Shown: positions 20,401 to 30,640, counted from the first letter of the stretch. The stretch: 57,500 nt of DNA from Mesostigma viride (GCA_009746045.1 RPFO01000299.1:2176130-2233629); one strand, 5' to 3'. Notes: generated from the sequence alone by a model not told the origin. Translations and numbers: made by a program.

Positions 20401-23400
20401 CCGCCCTCCACCCGAGCTATTATTACCAGGTAGTGTTCCCCCAGGGGGCAACGGGTGGGGACCCCTAACCTGTCGGGACATGGAACCAACCGGGACATGG
20501 CGGCTCCAAGGGATACCATGATCAGGTGGAACAACGATCCCACCGCCTGGTGACAAGAGGACTGCAACCAACACTAGACAGGCAGCACAAGTAGACAGTA
20601 CTACACCGATGCTTTATGAAACATGTACAGCGTGGGCAACTACTTCCAAACGCACCAGATACCCCAACAAAATATTTGCAAACGCATCATCAGCCTGACT
20701 AAATGCTCACAAATGCATCGCCACCCCGACTAATAACTTGAAAATGCATCATTAGCCTGACTAAATACTTGCAAACGCATCATTAGCCTGACTAAGTACT
20801 TGCAAACGCATCATTAGCCTGACAAAATACTTGCAAACGCATCGCCACCCCCACTAACTACTTGCAAACGCATCATAAGCCTGACTAAATACTTGCAAAC
20901 GCATCATTAGCCAAACTAAGTACTTGCAAACGCATCATTAGCCTGACTAAATACTTGCAAACGCATCATTAGCCTGAATAAATACTTGCAAACGCATCAT
21001 TAGCCTGACAAAATACTTGCAAATGCATTGCCACCCCTACTAACTACTTGCAAACGCATCATAAGCCTGACTAAGTACTTGCAAAAGCATCATTAGCCTG
21101 ACTAAATACTTGCAAACGCATCATTAGCCTGAATAAATACTTGCAAACGCATCATTAGCCTGACAAAATACTTGCAAATGCATTGCCACCCCTACTAACT
21201 ACTTGCAAACGCATCATAAGCCTGACTAAGTACTTGCAAACGCATCATTAGCCTGACTAAATACTTGCAAACGCATCATTAGCCTGAATAAATACTTGCA
21301 AATGCATCATTAGCCTGACAAAATACTTGCAAATGCATTGCCACCCCTACTAACTACTTGCAAACGCATCATAAGCCTGACTAAATACTTGCAAACGCAT
21401 CATTAGCCTGACTAAATACTTGCAAACGCATCATTAGCTTGACTAAATACTTGCAAAAACATCATTACCCCGACTAAATACTTGCAAACGCATCGTTAGC
21501 CTGAGTAAATACTTGCAAATGCATAACTAGCCTGACTAAATACTTGCAAACACATCATTAGCCTGACTAAATACTTGCAAACACATCATTAGCCTGACTA
21601 AATACTTGCAAACACATCATTAGCCTGACTAAATACTTGCAAACGCATCGTTAGCCTGACTAAATGCTTGCAAACGCATCATAAGCCTGACTAAGTACTT
21701 GCAAACGCATCATTAGCCTGACTAAATGCTTGCAAACACATCATTAGCCTGACTAAATGCTTGCAAACGCATCATAAGCCTGACTAAATACTTGCAAACG
21801 CATCATTAGCTTGACTAAATACTTGCAAAAACATCATTACCCCGACTAAATACTTGCAAACGCATCGTTAGCCTGAGTAAATACTTGCAAATGCATAACT
21901 AGCCTGACTAAATACTTGCAAACGCATCATTAGCCTGACTAAATACTTGCAAACACATCATTAGCCTGACTAAATACTTGCAAACGCATCGTTAGCCTGA
22001 CTAAATACTTGCAAACGCATCATTAGCCTGACAAAATACTTGCAAACGCATCATTAGCCTGACTAAATACTTGCAAACGCATCATTAGCCTGACTAAATG
22101 CTTGCAAACACATCATTAGCCTGACTAAATACTTGCAAATGCGTCGCCACACACCGACTAATTACTTGCAAACGCATCATAAGCCTGACTAAATACTTGA
22201 AAACACATCATTAGCCTGACTAAATACTTGCAAATGCATCACTACCCCAACCAATTACTTGCAACGCATTATTAGCCCGACTACTTGTGAACGCATCACT
22301 ACCCCAACGAACTACTTGCGACCCACCGCAACGCCACCAGCCACGAGGCACCGATGACGCCACCGGAGCGGATGGAATCGGACAGCACGTGCAGGTAGAT
22401 GCTGTGCAGGTTCATGTCGCGCGAGTTTCGGTAGACTGGGGGGCGGGGCGCACAGGGTTGCCGGTGGGGCAGTCGGGCATGGGGGTACGAGGCAGGCCAT
22501 GAGCCAGGACCTCCGAAAAAGAGGGGCGGGGTGGGGGCTGGGGAGGGCGGGATGCCTGGAGGGGAGTGTGGGGTTTGTGTTACAAATACAGGCTGGCACG
22601 TCGTGGCGGGCAAGCATGGCCTAACGTGCTGCAGATTATTGAACCTACGGCTTCGCAAGCCAACCCCTGCCGCACGTGGGTGGCTGCTAGCGCCACGAGT
22701 GCTCTGTCTGCGGGCACGTACCTTTGGCCACTAGCACCAAACCGCCGGCCGCTGGCACCAAACCGCCGGCCACTGGCACCAAGCCACCGGCCACTGGCAC
22801 CAAACCGCCGGCCTCTAGCAGGGACATGCAAGTGCCCTGAGGCAACGACACATACCATGGCGGCATGTCATGCACACCAAGGATATACGACGGCCAGGCA
22901 GTGGGATGGGTGGTGTGTTTGTGTGGGGGGGAAGCAGGGTCGGGGGCTCACCGACGCGAACGCGAGAGAAGGACCGGAAGAAGACGACGCCGACGAGGTT
23001 GACCAGCAGGTTGGCAGTGGCCGACGGGATCAGGTAATGCCTGTTGTGACATTTGGTGAATTTAGTGACATGGTGACATGGCGCAAGTTTGCAAGCAATG
23101 GTCAGACCCAGCAGAGAATGGTAACGGCGGCCGCATGCTGCCCTCCCTGTCAGGCCCGCACACAAGCATGCTTCATGCAGCTAGATTGTACAGGCAAATG
23201 TGGCCAAGTTGTGACAACGTTCGTGGCAGTTTCCATCACCGTCAGCGACATGGGAGGGAGGCGGGTGCAGCGATGAGCTTGGTCACTCAGCCGTCTCCAT
23301 TTGACTTCAATCGCTTGCTAGTGGATCCTTGCCATGGCTGGTTCCATGGCAGCTGCCACAAACCCCGAGTGTAGGATTGAGTGCAGCAAAAACGCACAGC

Positions 23401-26400
23401 ACCCCACGGCTGCCAGTAACAGCTGCACCCTGCGACACTGTATGTTACCAACGGCGGGTAGCTCTCCCCGAATACAGACCAAAAAGTCGACGCTCGAGGT
23501 GACTACATGCATCTAATATGGTTGTCTCCTTGATCTACGGATAGTGGATTGGTTGCTCAAATCAAACTCCTGTTAATTTAAATAAAAAATTCATTAAAAA
23601 TGGTTTATTTATTATTTGCGTGGCCGTATCAGGCGAGCTCTACTATGTACGGCGCAGCAAAAGACACATGCTCCTTTATAGGGACGGCGAGTGACGCAAA
23701 CGCCAGGCAAAGGCCGCGCAGGGAGGCTTGGGTCCAGGCAAGCGATAAACGATGGGGGGGTCCGCAGCAGCCTGGGCAGGCAAACATTCCCTATCAGACT
23801 AGAAAAACATACAGTACTCCTACTAGTATACACATAGCTATGCCTCCTGGTTTCTATCGAAATGCGCTCCATCTGACAAGGCAAGGAGCAACGAAGATTC
23901 CATCAAGCTGCATAGCGAATGTCATGCATGACAGCGCCGCCACATGGTCCCATGACCACCCGGATAGTGACCCTACTCAGAGGCAGGCGCAGACACAGCT
24001 ATTAAAAGCAGGAACACAGACACAACTCGAAAAGAGAGACATGCGCGTGGCTACCCCTCCACCCCACCTATGCTACCCCTTCATCCCTCACCTGCTTCTC
24101 CCTTTACTCGGCATCTGCGCTACGCCTCGCCCTCCATGCTCCTTTTCTTTTACTTTCGCTACCTCTAGCTCGATCTCTTTACCTCTCGCCTGTGCTTGCC
24201 CTCGTTACCCCTCACTCTCATATCCCCTCCCCCCCCCGCACCTCTGCTCGCTCTCTTTCACCTCTCACTCTCCTACTGCCCTCCCTCCCTCCCCCCCTCT
24301 CACCTGTGCTCGCTCTCATCCTCAATCAGGGAGTGCAGCGCCTCGATGCACAGCGAGAAGGAAACGAACAGGAGGAAGAGCTGCAGGGGGAGACCAAGGA
24401 CCACACACGCGCACGCGTAGGGCATGGGGCACACACAGCCTTAAGTAAGAAATTATTATCATTATCATTACAAGTAAAAAAATTGCGGCCACGACGCTAG
24501 CGGACCCAAATTACTCTAAACGGTGGCATAGCGTCCATTACCAAATACGCAGCTATGGGCGAGCTGGCAAGGAGAAGGTACGAAAGGCAGCAGGAGTCCA
24601 TGAAAGAAAACAGTTGCCAGAGCCGATCAGGTATTCAACACAGGGTGCTTCACACATGCCATTGCGGAGCCTCACGACAAACCGCAGGTCTGCGGCGCCC
24701 GTCCCCCGCGCTGTACGATGCACGCACTAAACATGGCAACATGGTGACTGTCATGAGCCCTGCACGATGGAGAGAGTTGCCGTCATAAGCAAGGCGCGCA
24801 CAGCAGAACGTAGGGAGTGGGTGCCATACACTGCAAACCGTTGGCTGCTGGCGCCACTCACCGAGTTGACAAACGCGCCAAGCACTTCAAACCGCTCGTA
24901 CCTGCGCACACATGCACACACACATGGGATGTATGTTGCCTCCCACCCAAACGCACACACCGGTCACGCCGCCAGCCAAAAAAAAACACCATCCCATTCA
25001 TTGCAAGAACAAGCAAAGCCACTCATGAGTGACATGTTTCAGCAAAAGGCTTTCGGCCAAGCACACACACAGGGACATGCCCATGTGCAAATGCCGCGGT
25101 GTGCAAACGTAGGGGTTGCTTACCCCCCCCCCCCCCCCCCCCCCCCCTCACACACACACACACAAAGACATACATACGCACACACACATACACAAAAACA
25201 TACACACACACACACACAAAAAAAAAACAGTAATTACGCGCGGCAGAAAACCGTCATACCATGCGCACTGGGCAGGCCAGTTAGCCACATGCGTGTGTGC
25301 CTGCGGAGCCCTCATAGGTCATCCTACTCCCCCATTGTCCCATCCCCTCCCCTCCCCTCCCCTCGAAACCCCTCGCCCCACCTTAACCTCACGAGGGTGC
25401 TGACGCTGCAGAGGCAACTGGGTCTGGCCTAAAGGCCTCCCTGCATGAACGACAACTCACCGAGGCATACCACCCTCCTCTCCCTGCAACATATGTCCCT
25501 CAGGCTGCGCACACGCGTGTCGGTTCATACTCTCCCACATGTGCACATCCACCCATGTGCACTTGGGCGGGATAGGCGTGTGGCCTACGCCTGAGTGCAT
25601 GCCCCCATCTGCATGCCCCCATGTGTGCCAGCGCATGCACCTGGCGCCCACGTGCCAGCGCCCACAAGGAACCAACCACGGGGAACAACCACCCAGGAAC
25701 CACCACCAACGGTCCAAACAGCCACGTGCCAGCACACACGCCAAGAGTCGTGCACCAAGTTCCATGCGTCATGCCTTGTGCGGCATGCAGCGTGCGGCGG
25801 GTTAGTGCTCCGGGGCTCCCCAACGAGACTGCGTGACTGATTGTGCGTTGGATTAAGCGGCCGTGCGTCGTACCCAAACGTGTACTCGGCGTCGGGCCGC
25901 TTATGCGCGCGGTTGAGGGCGGCCAAGCTGAGGCTGAGCACCCCGCAGCCAAAGCACAGGTGGAACGAATCCGAGATGAGGCCTGCGACAAGGGCGTGTG
26001 CCCACGCAGAAGCATAGCAAGAATGGTGCGAGTCTTAAGAGAAGGCCTGTGAAAGGAGGTGAAACGCGGGGGGGGGGGGGATGCAGCAAGGATGGAATGA
26101 TTGGACAGAACCTTATAACGATGGATTTTTTTAGATGAGGCCGATGAAAGAGGCAAGCGTGCAGAGGAACATGTCACAACAATAATAGAACATGTGTCAA
26201 GATGAGGCCTGTGACAGGAGACGGAACACGGGGCAACACAACAAGAACTAAACTCAAGGTCTAATAACAATCAAAACCAAGTGTAAACGAGGTCTACAAG
26301 CGTGCCACTGCTTGAGCGCTGCCAGGGTGCAAGAGCAGGGGGCGCTGAGGCGGGGCAGCCACGACAGCAGACACACCCTGTCGCGCAGTTTACAAAAGCA

Positions 26401-26952
26401 TAGATGATCAGTTACAATGCAGCAAACGATTAGAAACAGACATTTCTAGATAGATAGAAACAGAGATTACAAAACTTGAAGAGGCGTGCCGCCATCGACA
26501 AGTACTTTGTCCTTGCCACCGCGCTTCTTTGTGGCTGAAATAAACAGGTGTAGTTGCCTATGCTACTTTAGCGGAGCGCGAACCAGGAGCGAGGCCGATG
26601 GACATGCGCGCTCACCTAGCCAGCCCACGCTTATGCCATAGAGCAGCTCGCACAACAGGTACAGGACATTGATGAGGATGAAGATAAACAGCCGCGACGA
26701 ATCCCTGGAGCGCATCGACCTGCGGAAAACATCGCTAGACGATAGTAGCTGGAATGCTGAAATTCCTCCTCGGGGTTTCAGGTCCTTGCCGCCATCGTAA
26801 TTACTCCTGCCGTCCACTAGGTTGTCCACTACCACGCTGTTCATTGCATGAGTTTGACCTGTCGACAGCCTCTGGCCGAATGGCTGGGTGCCACCAGAAT
26901 GTTCATCCGATCGATCGTGTGGGTTGCGAGAAACCAAAGGAGCTGTCATCAT
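17444..26952 (-). CDS. ZnT/MTP cation diffusion facilitator zinc transporter (9 exons)
   Basis: Exons (high to low): 26952-26616, 25982-25874, 24901-24862, 24380-24304, 23040-22952, 22435-22327, 19660-19510, 19100-19011, 18058-17444. All introns are GT-AG and the total is 1,617 nt, closing exactly at 538 codons. The ATG at 26952 is the first after an in-frame TAA. The protein resembles the ZnT5/ZnT7/MTP12 branch, which loads zinc into the secretory pathway. TM1 is FIFILINVLYLLCELLYGI (exon 1), TM2 GLISDSFHLCFGC, then YTFGYERFEVLGAFVNS, TM3 LFLLFVSFSLCIEALHSLI, TM4 ATANLLVNLVGVVFF, TM5 YLHVLSDSIRS (HxxxD zinc site), TM6 ADAIVNLLVSATVLMVAM, and a cytosolic domain (QHIWMLTPGTVVASV, LGTIDLTIQVEKD). 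In TM2 the second zinc ligand Asp is Gly (HLCFG). The C-terminal ~170 residues are His/Asp/Gly-rich and probably bind metal. A satellite occupies intron 6. Confidence 0.9.
18816..18845 (+). repeat. Interspersed repeat motif GAGACAACCAGCGCAGGCC (intron 8)
   Basis: One of five copies in the window; the others start at 27914 (diverged), 28608, 28699, and 46474 in reverse. It lies within the last intron of the zinc transporter. Each copy is followed by AGAAATC and usually preceded by ATCAA or TCATG. Confidence 0.6.
20632..22320. repeat. 31-bp satellite array in intron 6 of the zinc transporter
   Basis: About 54 tandem copies of a 31-bp unit (core TACTTGCAAACGCATCATTA followed by GCCTGACTAAA), with substitutions and almost no length change. 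Variant units recur at 155 bp (5 units: GCCACCC at 21030, 21185, 21340) and 186 bp (20844 to 21030). A longer block recurs at 372 bp (12 units: TAGCTTGAC at 21435 and 21807). This shows higher-order expansion. The array fills roughly two thirds of the intron 19661-22326 and runs to within a few bases of the exon 6 splice donor. Confidence 0.93.
24180..24300. repeat. CT-rich low-complexity tract in intron 4
   Basis: Strongly pyrimidine-rich on the plus strand (CCTCTCACTCTC-type). On the transcribed strand it is purine-rich and lies just downstream of the exon 4 donor. The long ORFs here are compositional artefacts. Confidence 0.6.
25125..25226. repeat. Poly-C and (CA)n microsatellites in intron 2
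   Basis: A run of more than 20 C residues (about 25125-25147) followed by CA/CACATA dinucleotide tracts and a short A run. Confidence 0.85.
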
Positions 26953-27452
26953 TTTCGCAATTACTGTAAAATAATTAATGCTTGCCCGAGCTTAGTTCTA
27001 CGCTGACAGGCCGATCAACTCATCATACATCCGCGCTCCCACATCCCCGGCACCATTGATAAGGGTGCACCGCCTGGCAAGAGTCGCGCTGGGCGTGGCA
27101 ATCTTGTACAAATGCAAATTACAGCAACAAATTACGCGAGCTCGAGCTCTAACTACTTCCAGTTTCCAATGACCCCTTTACAAACGTGTTTTCTTGAAAA
27201 GCCATTTTGCTATTCGAGGCCTAGCATGGAACTGACTGCAAAGCAGTTGAGCAGGCGAGGATTTCTTTTATTGCCGAGAGCTTTCACATGGCTTCCATGA
27301 GACTACAGTCCACCGCACGTGAAGCCTCATCAGCGTCGTGTTGGGAGAGGAAATCGAGGAAATCAGCGCTGCGAGCATGTACCTGCGTTGGTACTTGGTA
27401 GCTTGGTGCATGAGATCCATGAAAGCCTGGCCAGGCCTGAAAGATTAAAGTG
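26953..27452. other. Intergenic spacer between zinc transporter and tRNA gene
   Basis: It presumably holds the promoter and 5'UTR of the minus-strand transporter. A possible 5'UTR splice acceptor (TTATTTTACAG) lies 13 bases upstream of the ATG. No other gene was recognised. Confidence 0.4.
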
Positions 27453-27460
27453 TATATAAA
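27453..27460 (+). promoter_or_regulatory. TATA box upstream of the permuted tRNA gene
   Basis: TATATAAA lies 38 bases before the first tRNA-encoded base (27499). A TATA-like element at this spacing is compatible with RNA polymerase III initiation at tRNA genes of algae and plants. Confidence 0.5.
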
Positions 27461-27498
27461 CAAAAGCATCGGCGTAACGGACATCAAATATCTTGGAC

Positions 27499-27588
27499 AC
27501 CCAAAGGTCGAAAGATCGAAACTTTCCTCCGATATGACAATCCCAGGTTCGAATCGGAGTGGCGCAGTGGAAGCGTGTTGGGCCCATA
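27499..27588 (+). tRNA. Circularly permuted initiator tRNA-Met (CAT) gene
   Basis: The 3' half is encoded before the 5' half. 3' half 27499-27534: A38, anticodon stem CCCAA, variable AGGTC, T-stem GAAAG, loop ATCGAAA, T-stem CTTTC, acceptor CTCCGAT, discriminator A. An 18-base intervening segment (27535-27552) follows. 5' half 27553-27588: acceptor ATCGGAG, TG, D-stem GCGC, loop AGTGGAA, GCGT, G, anticodon stem TTGGG, loop CCCATA with anticodon CAT at 27585-27587. All stems pair: ATCGGAG/CTCCGAT, TTGGG/CCCAA, GAAAG/CTTTC, and GCGC/GCGT with one G-U. Eukaryotic initiator hallmarks are present: A1-U72, three G-C pairs in the anticodon stem, and A54 in an AUCGAAA T-loop. The break is at 37/38. 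Such genes are matured through a circular intermediate after end joining. Permuted nuclear tRNA genes are known in some red algae and prasinophyte green algae. Confidence 0.92.
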
Positions 27589-27600
27589 AATATACCACAA

Positions 27601-27605
27601 TTTTT
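27601..27605 (+). terminator. RNA polymerase III T-run terminator
   Basis: Five T residues, 12 bases after the 5' half of the permuted tRNA, as expected for Pol III termination. Confidence 0.65.
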
Positions 27606-27804
27606 GGATCTTCTCCCAACACTTAATCTCGTCTTATGTGATTTTTTCGTCTGCAATTATTTTGACATGAAATCATTTTACTAATGCACTTTTTCTTGCG
27701 AATTACGATATCTAGAGATTGGTATGGATATGTCATGGCGTGGTCCCCCAACGGCAACACAAGACCAAATAATTAATGTTATAGTGCACTGGTCACGGCA
27801 ACCC

Positions 27805-27935
27805 CCGAACCCGCTAAAGTAAGTACTTTTTTGTCATTCGACAGGGCATGCCACGAATACTATCTATTTGATCTCATTAGAAAAATAATTACATAAAAGT
27901 TAAAAATATCATGGAGACAACCAACGTAGGCCAAA
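27805..27935 (-). repeat. LINE family B 3'-end repeat (reverse orientation)
   Basis: This matches the reverse complement of 56297-56405: AAGTAAGTACTT, GCATGCCACG, CTCATTAGAAAAATAATTA, TTAAAAATATCATGGAGACA. It is the 3'UTR and ACTT-type tail of LINE family B seen twice near 55700 and 56400. Confidence 0.7.
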
Positions 27936-27974
27936 AGTCGGGAGACTCCATACCATGGTAGTCTGACCTCTGTC

Positions 27975-28153
27975 TCCATCAGGATGGCTCTCGCGTCCAA
28001 TATCGGGACCGGGTCAAGTTGCTGGGTAGCTTACTCCCCAACTGCACGAGGCCGACTTGCCGTATCTCCCTCACCTGGCATGCTTTACGCCAATACAGGG
28101 CCCTGTGGCGCAAGCCCTTGGGCAAGCTAGAGAAACAGGACCTGTTTAATTAA
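27975..28153 (+). pseudogene. LINE ORF2 C-terminal fragment
   Basis: It translates to YRDRVKLLGSLLPN, then RISLTWHALRQYRALWRKP and KLEKQDLF, aligning with FRDRFKLLGSWLPD...LAWAKLRSLTHYW in the LINE ORF2 at 14230-14380. It is short and not expressed as a protein. Confidence 0.7.
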
Positions 28154-28364
28154 GGCGGTTGTTCCTTTCACCTCCCTTATTTGATACCAGTTGTGATGAC
28201 AATCATGAACCTGCAGAGTACTAGGGTCTTTTCTTTGTTAGAAGCTAAAGATGAGACCAGCACCATTTTGTCTTTTCTCTGGCTGTCCAGAGTCCCAGGA
28301 GAAGACAGTTGGTTTTAAGTTTTGGGTTTTGTTTTGTGTTATTTCTGCGTTTTTGAGTTTTGTG

Positions 28365-28431
28365 GTAATTAATTAATTAATTAATTAATTAATTAATTAA
28401 TTAATTAATTAATTAATTAATTAATTAATTA
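28365..28431. repeat. (TTAA)n microsatellite
   Basis: An uninterrupted TTAA/ATTA run of about 67 bases; similar tracts elsewhere are LINE tails or LINE targets. Confidence 0.9.
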
Positions 28432-28473
28432 GGAACATAACTCCGTTGGGAGTAAATGTAGCACATAGCCCTT

Positions 28474-28745
28474 GAGAAGGGGCATATGGCCTATAATACA
28501 TTCTAAGCTACTTCCTGCAAGGGTGGGAATGTAAACGACCCTTGCTCTAGCTAGGCCGTGAGGTGCACCATGGCACCTGCATCCCCATGATCTATCAAGC
28601 TATCAAAGAGACAACCAGCGCAGGCCAGAAATCGGGAGAATCCTAAGCTATGCCCAGCTAAGGGGGAGCCTGTCATGGGGGGGAAGATCATCATCAAGGA
28701 GACAACCAGCGCAGGCCAGAAATCGATCGGGAGAATCTGGACCAT
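28474..28745 (+). repeat. Interspersed repeat element with duplicated GAGACAACC module
   Basis: 28474-28552 (GAGAAGGGGCATATGGCC, ATACATTCT, ACTTCCTGCAAG) has a diverged reverse copy at 46905-46975. It is followed by two copies of the GAGACAACCAGCGCAGGCC module (28608 and 28699), and GATCATCAT next to the second one is also shared with 46812. It is a non-coding repeat family of unknown class. Confidence 0.5.
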
Positions 28746-28769
28746 GGTATATCATCATAGCTATACAAA

Positions 28770-28868
28770 AAAAAAAAGTTGGCGATGCAGGCCTTAGGAT
28801 CCGGAGACGTCCGTCCGCAAAATTGGTGCGAGAGGTCCCCAGTTCAATTCCGGCCTGGATTCATTTGC
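28770..28868 (+). pseudogene. tRNA-like remnant (tRNA-Pro-type 3' half)
   Basis: GGTGCGAGAGGTCCCCAG followed by TTCAATTCC resembles the anticodon-to-T-loop part of eukaryotic tRNA-Pro. AGTTCAATTCC fits the Pol III B box and TGGCGATGCAGG is A-box-like, after a run of A residues. The stems pair poorly, so it is a decayed tRNA or the head of a SINE. Confidence 0.35.
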
Positions 28869-29164
28869 AGATCGCGTTTTCCGCGGACCGGCACTGAACG
28901 CAAATGGTTTTCACCTTTGCGGCGTGCCAAATCAGAATATACAAAAGCTAGAGCGTGGCATCTCAGCAGAGAGCAGCTCTGTGCATGGGCACAGCATAAC
29001 TAAATAAAGCTAGGCATCATCGGCCATCGGGGGTGTGGCACATCATAGGCACACATGTACATGGCTAAATAATGCTCGTGAATCAGCTGGTTAGTGCCTG
29101 TAGGAGGCGTACATGTACATATGGCCACAGTCTATCTATTCTACACTACTGCTGCTGTATAGAC

Positions 29165-30052
29165 TGTCCCCTAAGCTGGGGTGTCTGGAGTTGTTGGGGC
29201 CGCGGGGGTCGCATGCCAGGGCTTGTGGCCGTCGCGTAGATGGCCGCCCCCTTCCAGTACACCGGCTGCCCCACATTGGTCTGCCGGAGCTGGAGGCAGG
29301 TCGGCCATAATATTGTCTCCTTGATAATAGCTCCCGTCGCCGTTGTTACTGCGCCAGGGTCAAGTCGTCGTCAAGGGTGAAGTGAGTCTTCTCGAGCCGC
29401 TTGCGGCGTCTGAGGAAAGAAATCTTGTCCGCCGGGTTCTGAAAGGTGAGAAGGAGTGGGGGCGCCCCTGCCTTACCCCGCGCTCGGGGAAGGCGGTGGC
29501 CGGCGACCAGCTCGATCTCACCATCAAGGCCCATGCGACCAAGGATTTCTATCTCAAACGCACGCGTAAGCTTCTCGGAATTCTCACCTTCCTCCATGGC
29601 GAAGTTCCTGACGATGATGGTGAGGCTGCACTTGGCGAGCTCGGCCTCCTCGCGGAGGTCAAGCGTCTGCCGCTGGAGCTGGGCTGCGACGGCGGAGGTG
29701 GTGGAGGTGGTGTGCTGCTTAATTAAGCATGTCCGTCCAGGTCGTGATGGGAGGAGCATCGCCGGCCGGGCCAGCAGGGGCTGGCTTGGCGGCAATGTCC
29801 GTCACCGCCTGGGCGGTGAGGCCTGCGGTGTTCTGCAGGACCTCGATAGCGATGGCGCTGGTCGATGTCGCGGAGCTGGGCGGTGATGGAGTCGGTGGAG
29901 GCGGAGGGGGGGGGGGATGGAGGCGAGGAGGTTGGCGGTAGCGGTGGGGATGGTGGGGAGCTCAGCAGCCAGCCGCGCGACCCACAGCTAGCTGCCACTG
30001 TCATCTGCAGTTAGCGGGCGTCACGTGCTGTGAGATGGCTTCTTGGAGGTGG
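29165..30052 (-). pseudogene. LINE ORF1 C-terminal part, left of the Gypsy insertion
   Basis: Minus-strand L1-type ORF1: TTWTDMLN, the coiled-coil and RRM-like region (SLTIIVRNF, VAGHRLPRARGKAGAPPLLL, FLRRRKRLEKTHFTLDDDL) and C-terminal PVYWKGAAIYA. It parallels the complete ORF1 at 48458-49819 and is broken by stops and frame changes. Its N-terminal part lies at 40859-41560, on the other side of the Gypsy element. Confidence 0.75.
30049..30052. repeat. Gypsy target-site duplication GTGG (left copy)
   Basis: GTGG immediately before the 5' LTR is repeated at 40859-40862. Four-base duplications occur with Gypsy integrases. Confidence 0.65.
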
Positions 30053-30621
30053 TGTTACGTCGCGTAACAATTCGTTGTAGTTACGGACGTAAATTAGGTC
30101 TTTTGCCTCGGTTGTCCCTAGGTTTACGTGTAGCTCCTACCGGGACACTATTGTCCTCGTAACAGTACTGTGGTACATTGGGTGCCTTTGGGCGCCGCGC
30201 CGCGTACTTTACTAGTGGTCCTGATCCTTTGGTAGAATGTAGTGGACCAGCGTGCATCAGTAGATGTAGTGGACCAGCGTGCATCTGTAGGCGAGGGCCA
30301 TGTCGGCCCGAGCGTGTTGGACCGTTGGTGACCATTTATGCACGTTCTACCCCTTGTGTGTGCACTCGGCGTGTGTTAAATGAATTGACACATTTAGGCT
30401 TGGGTCACGGCAGTGTAGTTGTGTTTCCTTCCTCTATTCCTGGAGTAAACGGGTTTTGTAAATGGTTGTATGGCGTATTATAGTAACACATACGTTAATG
30501 CATTGAGATCAGCTCCGTCACGTTCGTCTTTCGCCAGAGGTTTGAGTAGAGGAGGCCTGACCAGTTTAGGTAGTATCAGGCCCATTAGAGGTAGAGGTGG
30601 AGGTAGATATCCGGCGTAACA
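30053..30621 (+). repeat. Gypsy 5' LTR
   Basis: 569 bp, TGTTACG...CGTAACA. It holds a tandem pair of a ~27-bp unit (GATGTAGTGGACCAGCGTGC) at about 30236-30290. Confidence 0.9.
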
Positions 30622-30622
30622 A

Positions 30623-30640
30623 TGGTTCCGGAGGAACTTC
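30623..30640 (+). other. Gypsy primer-binding site
   Basis: TGGTTCCGGAGGAACTTC begins one base after the LTR; its TGG start matches a tRNA CCA end. The primer tRNA was not identified. Confidence 0.6.

Noticed and set aside
20632-22320. CRISPR-like regularly spaced array
   Set aside because: The 31-bp units are contiguous with no unique spacers, and the sequence lies in an intron of a eukaryotic gene; it is a satellite.
23600-24448. 282-codon plus-strand ORF in the CT-rich region
   Set aside because: Composition-driven (Ser/Pro/Leu from pyrimidine tracts), overlapping exon 4 and introns of the minus-strand gene.
27541-27590. Ordinary tRNA gene in direct order
   Set aside because: The 5' half is not followed by a 3' half; the required CCCAA, T-arm and acceptor strands lie upstream and pair perfectly only in permuted order.
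27284-27656. Two minus-strand ORFs of 97-112 codons
   Set aside because: They overlap the permuted tRNA locus and have no domain; the structured RNA explains the sequence better.
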